NCBI RefSeq assembly: GCF_004022485.1
Contig: NZ_CP034951.1
Coordinates: 3,100,001-3,164,000, forward strand
Length of the DNA: 64,000 bases
Direction of reading: 5' to 3'
From: Aequorivita sp. H23M31
Lineage (GTDB): Bacteria; Bacteroidota; Bacteroidia; Flavobacteriales; Flavobacteriaceae
In this document: positions 1-8,469 of the stretch, one piece after another
Layout: the number at the start of each line of letters is the position of its first letter
How positions within the stretch are numbered: the stretch's first letter is position 1
Translations under genes and position numbers: made by a program
Notes under the pieces: model-generated
Told to the model about the DNA's origin: nothing
Database searches by the model: none
The model's input: the letters and a program-made list of their open reading frames with translations, nothing else

Positions 1-540
1 CAGGCGAATATGAAAAAGAGCAAAACCATCGATATCGAGGAATTTGTAGAAGAAAAAGAAGTGAGCGACTTGCTTTTTAAAAAGCCTTATTTTCTTGAAC
101 CTCAAAAGGAAGGAGGGAAAAGTTATAATTTACTAAGAGATGCGCTTAAAAAAACCAAGAAACTGGGAGTGGCCACTTTTGTGATGCGCCAAAAAGAAAA
201 TCTTGCCCTTATTGGAGTTTATAAAGATGCCCTTGTCCTACATGCCATCAGATTTGCTGATGAAATTCGCGATCCCGCAGATCTTAAATTGCCATCCACT
301 AAGGTTTCTAAGAAAGAGGTAGATATGGCACTGACGCTCATAGAAAATTATACGGAACCCTTCAAACTGGATAAATATAAGGACGTTTATAATGACCAGT
401 TGATGAAAATAATCAATGCCAAAGCCAAGGGTAAAAAGACCAAGGTGGAGAAAGTGGATACCACTCCTACACAAGCTGAAGATCTGATGGCAAAGCTTAA
501 AGCGAGTCTTGATAAGAAAAAGAAAAGTAAAGCTTCCTGA
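1..540 (+). CDS. ku: Ku-like DNA end-binding protein, C-terminal part (5' end outside window)
   Basis: The reading frame is open from base 1 (Q-A-N before the first visible Met at base 10), so the start lies to the left and about 179 residues remain. The visible part has the family's conserved core: KTIDIEEFV, the KPYFLEP segment, a YNLLRDALKK helix and ALVLHAIRFADEIR. It ends in a lysine-rich tail, as bacterial Ku often does. Bacterial Ku is a homodimeric ring that threads onto double-strand DNA ends and recruits LigD for non-homologous end joining. The ligD gene begins 2 bases after this stop codon, so the two are almost certainly co-transcribed and translationally coupled. Identification is firm; only the N-terminus cannot be judged. 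Confidence 0.95.
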   Translation, partial: QANMKKSKTIDIEEFVEEKEVSDLLFKKPYFLEPQKEGGKSYNLLRDALKKTKKLGVATFVMRQKENLALIGVYKDALVLHAIRFADEIRDPADLKLPSTKVSKKEVDMALTLIENYTEPFKLDKYKDVYNDQLMKIINAKAKGKKTKVEKVDTTPTQAEDLMAKLKASLDKKKKSKAS

Positions 541-542
541 TT

Positions 543-2972
543 TTGGGATTAGAGGATTACAAAAAGAAACGGAAATTCGATAAAACCCCCGAACCTGAGG
601 GAGAGATAGGTGAGGAGAATCAACGTAGATTTGTGATCCAGCGCCATCAAGCCACGAGACTCCACTATGATTTACGTCTGGAAATGGAGGGCGTGCTTAA
701 AAGTTGGGCGGTGCCCAAAGGTCCTTCCCAAAATCCAGAGGATAAACGGTTGGCAATCCAAACCGAGGACCATCCCGTTAAATATCTTTCTTTTCACGGA
801 GTAATTCCCAAAGGAAATTACGGTGCGGGGGTTATGGATATTTGGGATGAAGGCACCTACAATGTTTTGGAAAGTAAGGGCACTTCAAATCCTGTTGCCC
901 AAATTAACAAAGGAGATCTGAAAATAGAATTCTTCGGAAAAAAGATAAAAGGAACTTTCGCCCTTGTCCATACCCAACGCGGAGAGCAAAAAAACCAATG
1001 GCTGCTGATTAAAAAAAAGGATAAATATTCCACCGACCTGGAATACGATGCCGAAATCTTTGTGGAGGAAGGAAAGAAGTCCGCACAGGTCAGAAAATCC
1101 CTTAATCTTGATGAATATGTAAAACCGATGCTGGCTACTTCGGCCAAGGAGATTTTCAAAGATCCTAACTGGGTTTTTGAACTGAAATGGGATGGATATC
1201 GCGTTGTGGCAAATATCAAGGATGGGGAAGTGGATATTTATTCCAGAAATGGGATTTCCTATAATTCAAAATTCGCTTCCGTTAAAAAAGCTTTGGAAAA
1301 TATCCCCCATAACTGTATTTTGGATGGGGAAGTAATTGTGGTTAATAAAGAAGGAAAAAACGACTTTCAAAAACTTCAGAAATACGATGCCAAAACTACA
1401 AAAGGTCAATTGCAATATCAGGTTTTTGATTTGCTTCATCTTAACGGAATGGACACCATCGGACTCCCCTTGGTAGAACGAAAAAGTCTTCTGCCCGAAA
1501 TTCTGGAAGGCCTTGATAATGTTCTTTATTGTGATCATATTGAAGCAATGGGTCCAACTCTTTACAAACGTGCGGTGGATGCAGGAATGGAAGGCGTGAT
1601 GGCAAAAAAAGCAGATTCTACTTATGTTCCTGGGTATAGAAGTGAATATTGGTTAAAAATAAAAGACGTCAACACCGAGGAAGCCATTATTTGCGGCTAC
1701 ACCGATTCAAAAACAGGAGGTAATCTATTCGGCTCCCTAATTTTGGGAATGTATAAAGATGGAGTTTTGACGTATGTTGGAAATTGTGGCTCTGGATTTT
1801 CTACTGCCGAACAAAAAATGCTCAAAAAAAAGTTTGAAAAGCTGAAAGCTGAAGAACGACCTTTTAAAAAAGCCCCGGCATTAAAAGGTAGAAAACCATA
1901 TTGGGTAAAACCGGAATTGATCTGCGAAGTGAAATTCACCGAATGGACCAACAGTGGCGTAATGCGCCATCCCGTTTATAAAGGCCTTCGAAAGGATAAG
2001 AACCCCGAAGAAATAGTTCCACATCAAACTGCCAAAAACTCCCCCACACAAACAAAAACTTCATCTTCATCTTCAACTTCTTTAGAAGTTGATGGTATAT
2101 CTGTTCCCGTTTCCAATCTTGACAAAGTCTATTGGCCCGATACTGGCTACACCAAATACGACTTGATTGATTATTATCTTCATATTTCAGAATACATTCT
2201 GCCATACCTTATTGATCGTCCTCAAAACCTGAACCGCCATCCCAATGGTATCGACAAACCTTCCTTCTATCAAAAGGACAACGAAATTCTGCCACATTGG
2301 ATTGAGACTTTTAAAATTTACTCCGAATCTTCTAAAAAGAAAATTGAATACCTCCTTTGCCAAAATGAAGCAACCTTGTTGTATATGGCGAATTTGGGTT
2401 GTATAGAAATCAATCCGTGGAACTCCGTTATCCAGGATTTGGAACATCCTACCTACACCGTAATCGATATCGACCCTTCGGAAAAAAATACTTTTTCCCA
2501 GGTTAAGGAAGTCGCCTTGGCCGCAAAGGAAGTGTTGGACCTTGCAAAAATTGAAGGCTATCCCAAAACCTCCGGCTCTTCGGGCATACATATCTACATT
2601 CCTCTGGATGGAAAATACACCTACGATGAAGCCCGCGATTTTACCAAATTGCTCTGTTATTACATCAAGGAAAAACTTCCCAAACTTACCACAATGGAAC
2701 GCGCCTTAAATAAACGGAACGGCCGGATTTACCTTGACTTTCTCCAAAACCGCCGTGGACAAACCCTTGCTGCTCCTTACTGCGTTCGCCCTAAAAAAGG
2801 AGCTTCCGTTTCCGCTCCCTTGGAATGGTCCGAAATAAACTCGAAGTTGGAAATTTTAAATTTTACCCTTAAAAATATGCCTGAGAGAGTGGAAAATTTA
2901 GGCGATCTGTTTTTGCCAGTGCTTCAGTCGGGAATCGATATGGGGGCCGCAATGGAGAATTTAATGGGGTAA
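543..2972 (+). CDS. ligD: ATP-dependent DNA ligase LigD (phosphoesterase-ligase-polymerase)
   Basis: An 809-residue multidomain NHEJ ligase. The order is 3'-phosphoesterase (about 25-160; H35, H41, D43 and H85 in RHQATRLHYDLRLE and SFHGVIPKGNYG), ATP-dependent ligase (about 195-490; nucleotidyl lysine K215 in ELKWDGYR, LDGEVIVV near 260, EGVMAKK near 350, WLKIK near 370), a Ser/Thr-rich linker (about 500-525), then the archaeo-eukaryotic-primase-type polymerase (about 525-800; metal-binding D642/D644 in IDIDP, SGSSGIHIYIP with H683, D732 in YLDFLQNRRGQ). The N-terminal position of the phosphoesterase differs from mycobacterial LigD, which puts the polymerase first. The start is TTG, 2 bases after the ku stop. 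All three active sites look intact. Confidence 0.96.
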   Translation: MGLEDYKKKRKFDKTPEPEGEIGEENQRRFVIQRHQATRLHYDLRLEMEGVLKSWAVPKGPSQNPEDKRLAIQTEDHPVKYLSFHGVIPKGNYGAGVMDIWDEGTYNVLESKGTSNPVAQINKGDLKIEFFGKKIKGTFALVHTQRGEQKNQWLLIKKKDKYSTDLEYDAEIFVEEGKKSAQVRKSLNLDEYVKPMLATSAKEIFKDPNWVFELKWDGYRVVANIKDGEVDIYSRNGISYNSKFASVKKALENIPHNCILDGEVIVVNKEGKNDFQKLQKYDAKTTKGQLQYQVFDLLHLNGMDTIGLPLVERKSLLPEILEGLDNVLYCDHIEAMGPTLYKRAVDAGMEGVMAKKADSTYVPGYRSEYWLKIKDVNTEEAIICGYTDSKTGGNLFGSLILGMYKDGVLTYVGNCGSGFSTAEQKMLKKKFEKLKAEERPFKKAPALKGRKPYWVKPELICEVKFTEWTNSGVMRHPVYKGLRKDKNPEEIVPHQTAKNSPTQTKTSSSSSTSLEVDGISVPVSNLDKVYWPDTGYTKYDLIDYYLHISEYILPYLIDRPQNLNRHPNGIDKPSFYQKDNEILPHWIETFKIYSESSKKKIEYLLCQNEATLLYMANLGCIEINPWNSVIQDLEHPTYTVIDIDPSEKNTFSQVKEVALAAKEVLDLAKIEGYPKTSGSSGIHIYIPLDGKYTYDEARDFTKLLCYYIKEKLPKLTTMERALNKRNGRIYLDFLQNRRGQTLAAPYCVRPKKGASVSAPLEWSEINSKLEILNFTLKNMPERVENLGDLFLPVLQSGIDMGAAMENLMG

Positions 2973-3149
2973 GCATAGCAAGCATTGCGAGCTTTTCGCG
3001 AAGCAATCCCTGCTTTTCGCATCTTTAACCCACTGTGGAAATCTACTGCCCATGCTATTATTGCTAGCAGGGTTTCTGCTCCTTCTACGCAACTTTTCAA
3101 CTATGTAACTTTCGATAACTTTCAAATGGTCTAAATTGTAAGTCCACAA
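2961..3149 (-). pseudogene. possible gene remnant, coding-like, convergent with ligD
   Basis: A 62-codon frame whose first 45 residues look protein-like, with NLDHLKVIESYIVEKL followed by RFPQWVKDAKSRD. The tail after that is translation of a repeated GCTTCGCGAAAAGC-type motif and overlaps the ligD 3' end by 12 bases. I do not recognise a family with certainty. The most likely reading is a truncated remnant whose 3' part was replaced by the repeat. The same repeat (about 2975-3020) contains inverted stretches and could also serve as a ligD terminator. The call is weak. Confidence 0.3.
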
Positions 3150-3244
3150 AGTTCCATATCTAGATTATAAATAAGCTTTAAGGAATTTTTACATGTTTTG
3201 ATTTTGATCTATTGCTCCCAGAATATCCTGCGTCAACTTTTTAA

Positions 3245-3837
3245 TTAATCTGCTAAGAGATCTGAATTCTTTTCTACCTTTAAAATTTCAATTAAATGTT
3301 TCAATGCTTTTTTAAGGCGTTTTGCATCATTCTCTAACTGGAGGCATCATAAAATACCGTTACTAGGCCCATTTATATATTTCACAGGTAATCCACATTC
3401 GTTCTTCGAGATGACTAAAGGGTAAGGTGAATTTAACTCCTTTCTTACAATCTCACCATCATTATAGGTTATAGCAATGTTTTTCCCATCTATTTCCATA
3501 CACGTTATTTTAAAATCCTTTTGCTTTTAAGATGATTCGGCTAGCTTTTATACGGCGTCGGTTCTTCATAAGAGTTTAACAACTCAGTCAATTTTTCTAT
3601 TCGCTTGCGTTCTAAAACTCGAATTCCAAGCCTTTTTTTCCGCATCACTCATTTGGCCATTCGATGTGAAATACCAATTCTTCACTGGATCCGAAATAAT
3701 AAGATATCGGGTTTTACTTTCTTGGTCAAATTTTATAATACTTGCGTAGCCGTAGCGATCTTGTGCATGAACTTGCGCAGTAATGAATAGACAAAATATT
3801 GTCAAATGCCTACTAATGGTTTTGAGATTGTTATCAT
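3245..3837 (-). pseudogene. decayed gene for a secreted protein of unknown function
   Basis: On the minus strand a single protein of about 197 codons can be followed only by crossing several lesions. It begins with a signal peptide (core LTIFCLFITAQVHAQ) whose ATG at 3837 is out of frame by one base. The open part near 3805-3650 carries DRYGYASIIKFDQE and SDPVKNWYFTSNGQ. One extra A in an A7 run near 3638 shifts the frame. The continuation reads VLERKRIEKLTELLNSYEE, then two more single-base shifts near 3545 and 3515 lead to MEIDGKNIAITYNDGEIVRK. An in-frame TGA near 3352 precedes LENDAKRLKKALKHLIEIL and the final stop. The lesions sit in A or T runs. The neighbouring genes are clean, so decay is more likely than poor sequence. 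Confidence 0.6.
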
Positions 3838-3997
3838 ATTATTATCGTTTTAGAGATTAAGTAAAAAACGCAAATCTTTTCCCAATTTTAAAATACCCAG
3901 TACTAGGTATTTTTAAAGGAATAATGTATTTTCACTATTGCTAAAGTTTTATCTAATTCCTAATGATTTTTTTATCATTAGATTTAAATCCTAACCG

Positions 3998-4735
3998 ATG
4001 GCTGATGAAAATTCATCCTTTAAAGCAAAGAGATTGGAATTGGATTCCCAACTTCACGGGGTTCAGCGCCATCTTAAAAATGGCGCCTATAACCTTGTCG
4101 ATCTGGGAAATATATTGCCCGCAGCCTTAATTGTGCAGGAAGTGGTGGAAGGAAAACCGGTGGGGGTAAGCTTTATGAATGACTGGGGTTGTGAACGTTT
4201 GGGAACCTCGGCCAGCGAAATCAATTCCCTTGGTGATGAATACTACGAAAGGTACTTTGTAAAGGAAGAGTCTTTGGGAATTTTCATGGGTATCTCAAGA
4301 TATTTGGAAAATGAAGATTTCTCCCAACAGTACAATTTTTTTCAACGGGTAAAACTACACGGTGAAACCGACTATAAATGGTTTTATTCCGTCTGTAAAA
4401 TGTTCTCGGTTCCTGAAAATTCCGTTACCGCACAAAAATTGGTAGTCCTTTCAAATCCGCTTGAAGGTGTAGGCGTTACAATATCCAAAGTGAACCAATT
4501 GCTCGATGAAAATATTTACATAAAAAATAATTATCGGGTCTTTGCCACCTTGACCAAAAGTGAAAAGCGGATTATCGCTCTTCTGGTACACGGGAAATCT
4601 TCCAGAGATATTGCAGAAGAATTGTCCCTATCAATCCATACCGTAAGTACCCATCGCAAAAATATAATCCGAAAGACCCAGTGCACTACCTTTGCGGCCC
4701 TGCTTAAATTTGCAATGGCCTTTGAGGTTTATTGA
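3998..4735 (+). CDS. LuxR/NarL-type transcriptional regulator
   Basis: 245 residues. The C-terminal 65 residues are a GerE/LuxR helix-turn-helix: LTKSEKRIIALLVHGKSSRD, then IAEELSLSIHTVSTHRKNII. The N-terminal about 175 residues have no domain I can name; stand-alone regulators of this layout are common in Flavobacteriaceae, and the N-terminus may be a PAS-like sensor. There is no receiver domain. The gene reads towards the isoprenoid/phasin-like operon that starts 350 bases downstream, with a short palindromic repeat array between, so control of that operon is possible but not shown. Start chosen at the ATG at 3998, after a T-rich leader. Confidence 0.85.
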   Translation: MADENSSFKAKRLELDSQLHGVQRHLKNGAYNLVDLGNILPAALIVQEVVEGKPVGVSFMNDWGCERLGTSASEINSLGDEYYERYFVKEESLGIFMGISRYLENEDFSQQYNFFQRVKLHGETDYKWFYSVCKMFSVPENSVTAQKLVVLSNPLEGVGVTISKVNQLLDENIYIKNNYRVFATLTKSEKRIIALLVHGKSSRDIAEELSLSIHTVSTHRKNIIRKTQCTTFAALLKFAMAFEVY

Positions 4736-4739
4736 CTCC

Positions 4740-4965
4740 CTGCTCAAAGTCCCTGCTGCGCAACATCTCCCATTTCGAGCCTGTTTCGTCTCCGACCTCG
4801 AGCTCTTCTGTTGTTGCCATATAGTGTAAATATGAAATTCAAGTAATTATCAAAAAAAGTGACCCATCCCCATGTCCCACAGGGCTTCGCAAAGTTTCCG
4901 ACTTTGAGCCGGCTACGCAAAGTTTCCGACTTTGAGCCGGCTACGCAAAGTCTCCGACTTTGAGC
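4740..4965. repeat. REP-type palindrome cluster A (hairpin-1 only)
   Basis: Three near-identical copies of a 22-base palindromic element (CGCAAAGT, core, GACTTTGAGC) lie at 4888-4909, 4916-4937 and 4944-4965, a 28-base period. Left of them (4740-4830) are degraded copies in which the GCGCAA...GAGC ends remain but the stem has lost pairing. The element is hairpin 1 of the larger arrays at 10985-17516. Hairpin 2 (TGGCATC...GATGCCA) is absent here. The cluster fills the space between the luxR-type gene and the operon starting at 5084. Confidence 0.85.
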
Positions 4966-5083
4966 GTCGCTTAAAACGGTTATCAAGTGTTAAATTTTAA
5001 TAATAGACACAAGATTTTAACTAAAACGGTTGATGTTATATTCTTTCATACTCCTAAATTTGAGGAAGTTAAAAACTTTCGTT

Positions 5084-5578
5084 ATGAGTATGCCATCCAT
5101 TCCTCAGCCATTTAAGAATGAGCTAAAACCAACCGGTATTTTTGATGTGGACTCAACCATTGACGGTGGACTCGACACCCGTTTATCCGGCGCCTTTGCT
5201 GCCACCCACGGCGGTAGCATCAATACAATCGTAAGCGGTAGGCTGGAAACCGATAATGTGCTAAAACTTAAGGGAGATCCTAATGAACCTGTCAGTACGG
5301 ATAGCAAAATCGAAATCTTGAACCTTCCCCGGTTTACTTTGAATGACATCAAGGATATGATGAAAGTGCGGGTCCGGATTCCCAATTACTCCAATATCTG
5401 TGTAAAAATGCTTGGCGTCGAGGTTTTGAATGTATGTGTGGGAGGGGAAGGGCAGATTATTACCGAGCCCTATATTCCAACAGCTGCCGAACGGTGCGAG
5501 GACGATTGTTGCGCACCGGATACCAGGCCATTTCCAGAACCCCAAGGTCAAGACCCTACCGGAGGAACACACGGATGA
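5084..5578 (+). CDS. hypothetical protein, first gene of the phasin-like/isoprenoid operon
   Basis: 164 residues from the ATG at 5084. An in-frame ATG at 5030 exists, but it would add a stretch reading through AT-rich leader. No family is recognised. The first 50 residues are Gly/Thr/Asp-rich (GGLDTRLSGAFAATHGG). The middle (about 60-125) is predicted beta-rich with VRVRIPNYSNICVKMLGVEV. The C-terminus has a compact acidic cysteine cluster (CEDDCC) and a Pro/Gly tail. There is no signal peptide or membrane segment, so it should be cytoplasmic. The next gene starts 25 bases downstream and all following genes overlap or touch, so it is best read as part of a seven-gene operon ending at 10979. 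Confidence 0.75.
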   Translation: MSMPSIPQPFKNELKPTGIFDVDSTIDGGLDTRLSGAFAATHGGSINTIVSGRLETDNVLKLKGDPNEPVSTDSKIEILNLPRFTLNDIKDMMKVRVRIPNYSNICVKMLGVEVLNVCVGGEGQIITEPYIPTAAERCEDDCCAPDTRPFPEPQGQDPTGGTHG

Positions 5579-5602
5579 ACTAGAACCATCTAAACGAAAC
5601 CC

Positions 5603-6409
5603 ATGAAAACAGTAACGTCCCATTCGCATCAGGAAAAAATCGGGATTAAGGAGAAGGAAATCGTTCTCAATGGTCCACCGAACAATTTACAGGGAAATAT
5701 CCAATTTGTAAACCTCGAAGAAGATCCTCTTCGGGTCAAAACCCTGGCCCTTGTAGATGAAAATCAGGAACACCTTAAGGATGGCACCAAGGATTTCCTT
5801 CATTTTTCCTTCAGACTCCGTCCCGGAGAACAGAAATCGGAAACCGTGTTTCATCAATTGCCTGCGCATACCCCGCCGGGCGTTTATGAAAATTACATCA
5901 GCTTGGGCGAGAATATGCACAAGGTAAAGATGATAGTGCAGCCCGCTATAGAGATTGAGGTATTTCCCCAGTATTTTACCTTTCAGGATACTACCCCCGG
6001 CACCACTCATATTGCCGTCATCACGCTTACCAACAAAGGCAATATGCCCTTTCAGGTGCCCGAATTAAAGCACGCGGCCCTGTTGGATATGGATCTGTTG
6101 TGCCGTGCTTTTGGAAAGGGGTTTAGAGAAAGGGATAAAGATGATTTAATGTCCACATTGGACGAGGTTACCCGAAATCTCAAGGAAAACCTTACCAACT
6201 GGGTTTCAATTTCCATAGATGAGCGGGATCAAATTGTTGAACCCGGCGACTCGCTTCTGCTTCACGTGAATTTTACCGTTCCCCAAAACGCCGATGCAAG
6301 ACGAGACTATGATGGCAATTTCAGGTTTTGGGATAAGGAAATTTCCGTCGTAATAAAATCCCATCGCGATTCAAATCAAAAAGTAAGATATGAGAAAAGT
6401 TCAAAGTGA
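5603..6409 (+). CDS. hypothetical protein with two Ig-like beta-sandwich regions
   Basis: 268 residues, not recognised as a named family. The N-terminal half (about 15-120) has the rhythm of an Ig-like/NEW3-type beta-sandwich: FSFRLRPGEQKSE followed by HTPPGVYENYISLG, a proline-glycine turn typical of such domains. A second such region (about 125-260) carries TTHIAVITLTNKGNMPF and VEPGDSLLLHVNFTVP. Between its strands lies a charged helical insertion (about 165-205). No signal peptide is seen, which is unusual because these beta-sandwich domains are mostly extracellular. It overlaps the next gene by 20 bases. It shares the PGxS...TxPxxxxxG motif with the next three proteins, which suggests one family of structural partners. 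Confidence 0.75.
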   Translation: MKTVTSHSHQEKIGIKEKEIVLNGPPNNLQGNIQFVNLEEDPLRVKTLALVDENQEHLKDGTKDFLHFSFRLRPGEQKSETVFHQLPAHTPPGVYENYISLGENMHKVKMIVQPAIEIEVFPQYFTFQDTTPGTTHIAVITLTNKGNMPFQVPELKHAALLDMDLLCRAFGKGFRERDKDDLMSTLDEVTRNLKENLTNWVSISIDERDQIVEPGDSLLLHVNFTVPQNADARRDYDGNFRFWDKEISVVIKSHRDSNQKVRYEKSSK

Positions 6410-7100
6410 TACTTCACTCCCTCAAATGTTGACAGATAATTTTCAGAAGATGGCAAATATTTCCTTGGAAGCTATGCAGCCTTTAGTGGAAAATATGACC
6501 GAAAATTTATCAAATCTCAACAAAACTTTTTCTGAAAGTGGTCTTCCCGTATTGAATATTCTTGGGGCGGGAAAAAAAAGCAAATGTTGTCCACCTGAAG
6601 AAATTTGTCCGCCGCACTGCATTGCTACTATCAATAAACAGGCAATGGCCGGAGAGCGTATTATCGTGCCCATTGTGGTTACCAATAATTGTAATTCCCA
6701 AAAAACATATCGTGTGGGCATTCGCGAATTAAAAGATGTAGACGGCAATGCTGCTCCCGCTCAACCTCAACTGAATAAAACCCAAATCCAGCTCGAGCCG
6801 GGAAGGAGCGAGCGTATTTTGATGACTTTGGACCTTGCTAATTTCCCTAATGGCAGTATCTATGAAACGGAAGTGGTATTAAGGGAGAGGGAAATAAATC
6901 AAAATATATGTTTCACCCTTCATGTAAACGACAACAATTTTACCGAGGTCACTCCTTATGACGAAAAAAAATTCAAATTAAAGTGGCAGGATTGGCAATC
7001 GCATTTTTATTGTGAACCGCCAAAAAGGGAACGAAATGCAACCCTTGTAAACAACGAAGCTTCCAACCAAAACACTAATGATGAAGAAGGAGAAGGATGA
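6390..7100 (+). CDS. hypothetical protein, helical head plus Cys cluster plus Ig-like domain
   Basis: 236 residues. The N-terminus (about 1-55) is one or two amphipathic helices (MLTDNFQKMANISLEAMQPL, VENMTENLSNLNKTF) resembling phasins or other surface-coating helices. A cysteine/proline cluster follows (CCPPEEICPPHC, about 67-78), which could bind metal or form crosslinks. Then comes an Ig-like beta domain (about 80-185, GERIIVPIVVTNN and LEPGRSERILMTLDLANFP). The acidic tail is low complexity. It overlaps both neighbours (20 and 23 bases), indicating coupled translation. Family unknown. The phasin comparison rests on helix pattern and layout, not on a clear motif. Confidence 0.75.
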   Translation: MRKVQSDTSLPQMLTDNFQKMANISLEAMQPLVENMTENLSNLNKTFSESGLPVLNILGAGKKSKCCPPEEICPPHCIATINKQAMAGERIIVPIVVTNNCNSQKTYRVGIRELKDVDGNAAPAQPQLNKTQIQLEPGRSERILMTLDLANFPNGSIYETEVVLREREINQNICFTLHVNDNNFTEVTPYDEKKFKLKWQDWQSHFYCEPPKRERNATLVNNEASNQNTNDEEGEG

Positions 7101-7800
7101 TTTCTCAAAAGATGTAGAAAGTATTTTCCGTAAATCTGTTGAGATCAACAAGCATTATTTAAAGCAGAGCGCAGAATTGGCCAAAACCTTTGGCTCATCG
7201 GGACGCGAGCTAAAAAATCTGAAGCTCTTCCAGCCCGAGCTGATGATGGGGGCACTGACTTCTTTTACCAAAATGAATCTCGATCATTATAAAAATATGA
7301 TGGACCTCGGTTTCGCCCTCACCAAAAAAGCCTTGATTCCAGATGTTGAAGCCGAATTTCCCGAAGAAAATCCTCCTTCCGATGAACCTTCCTTTATTCT
7401 TTCTGCTATTTCCCTTGCTGGGGAAAATGTGAGCCTGCAATTTATTCTGGATAATGTAAAAAAAGAGGAAGCCTCCTGTCAACTGGTGAATTCGGAATAC
7501 GTAGATGTCAATAACAACGAAAGCATCTACAATTTCCCTACCGTTTTTAGACCCCAATCCTTTCATTTGGCTCCCGGTGTGTCACAAACCGTAGCTATTA
7601 ATATTTCCCTAGATGCTAATATTCCCTTGGGTACCTACCAAAGTAAAGTGCAAGTTTTGGGTTTTGAGTCCAGTTACTTTCTTATAAGGCTTAGCATTGT
7701 TGAACGGTCGGAGAATGATTCAGAAAAACCTTCAAGATCAAGACCCATAAAAAAACCTGGAAATGGCCGCCAAGATGAAAAAAGACCAAAACAGCAGTAA
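7078..7800 (+). CDS. hypothetical protein, phasin-like helical head plus Ig-like domain
   Basis: 240 residues. Residues 1-85 are predicted helical and amphipathic, with the cadence of phasins (VESIFRKSVEINKHYLKQSA, FTKMNLDHYKNMMDLGFALT). After an acidic Pro-rich linker comes an Ig-like domain (about 103-210) with AGENVSLQFILDN, FHLAPGVSQTVAINISL and NIPLGTYQSKVQVLG. The tail is basic and disordered. The start is the ATG pair at 7078, inside the end of the previous gene. No transport signal. The repeated use of the same layout in three consecutive genes suggests paralogues that coat or scaffold one structure. Whether that structure is a lipid inclusion is inference. Confidence 0.75.
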   Translation: MMKKEKDDFSKDVESIFRKSVEINKHYLKQSAELAKTFGSSGRELKNLKLFQPELMMGALTSFTKMNLDHYKNMMDLGFALTKKALIPDVEAEFPEENPPSDEPSFILSAISLAGENVSLQFILDNVKKEEASCQLVNSEYVDVNNNESIYNFPTVFRPQSFHLAPGVSQTVAINISLDANIPLGTYQSKVQVLGFESSYFLIRLSIVERSENDSEKPSRSRPIKKPGNGRQDEKRPKQQ

Positions 7801-8467
7801 TCGGGGCCGAAAATTTGCCGACGATATTTTCAATGAAATCAAAAAGGACGATATACTTTCCAGTGCTCAAAAAGTAATCAATTCCGCCGTAAATGTTCTT
7901 GAAGAAGAAATAGCTGCAGGGATCCTTGCTGCCAAGAAAATTGAAAAGAAAGTTCTTGACGTTGACGAAATTCGCGATGATCCCGATGATCTGATGAACC
8001 GAATAAGAAGAGATACCCACGAAGCGGTAGATCTTTTTCTCGATGCCCTTACCGCGCTTACAAAACAGCTGAACAAATTTTCCGATAAGGAAAACAAATC
8101 CGAATCTGGAAAATCCGCGGCCACTGATTCAAAAAAAAGTCCCGTTCTGTCCCTGATTGAATCAGACCGGCCGCTACATCCTGGAGAAACAGAGGTTTTC
8201 ACCTTTTCACTGATGGAAGATACCGCTGATGCAACGAAAATAAGTTTTCAAAAAACCGCTCTCTTCGGTCCAAATGGAAAAACCATAAGTGCTACGGCCA
8301 TAAAGGTTTCCCCTTCCAATCTTGTTTTAAAGCCAAAAGAAGAACAGCAGGTAAAAGTACAGATCACCTTACCAAAAAATGCCGAACCCGGTATGTACAA
8401 TGCCCTGATTACGGATAAGGATAATACCACCGTAAAAGTGGTTCTCAATATTGAAGTAAGCCAATAA
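7763..8467 (+). CDS. hypothetical protein, phasin-like helical head plus Ig-like domain
   Basis: 234 residues (an alternative ATG four codons later at 7775). The helical N-terminal part (about 18-112) includes SAQKVINSAVNVLEEEIAAG and DTHEAVDLFLDALTALTKQL, long amphipathic helices like those of phasins. A Ser/Lys linker leads into an Ig-like domain (about 130-234) with LHPGETEVFTFSLME, LKPKEEQQVKVQITLPKNAE and PGMYNALI. It overlaps the preceding gene by 38 bases and ends 2 bases before the polyprenyl synthetase start, tying the structural genes to the isoprenoid enzymes. No catalytic motif is visible. Confidence 0.78.
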   Translation: MAAKMKKDQNSSNRGRKFADDIFNEIKKDDILSSAQKVINSAVNVLEEEIAAGILAAKKIEKKVLDVDEIRDDPDDLMNRIRRDTHEAVDLFLDALTALTKQLNKFSDKENKSESGKSAATDSKKSPVLSLIESDRPLHPGETEVFTFSLMEDTADATKISFQKTALFGPNGKTISATAIKVSPSNLVLKPKEEQQVKVQITLPKNAEPGMYNALITDKDNTTVKVVLNIEVSQ

Positions 8468-8469
8468 GG

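Noticed and set aside
4744..4986. 80-codon minus-strand frame between the LuxR-type gene and the operon
   Set aside because: It reads through the REP palindromes (AQSRRLCVAGSKSETLRS) and has no support as a protein.
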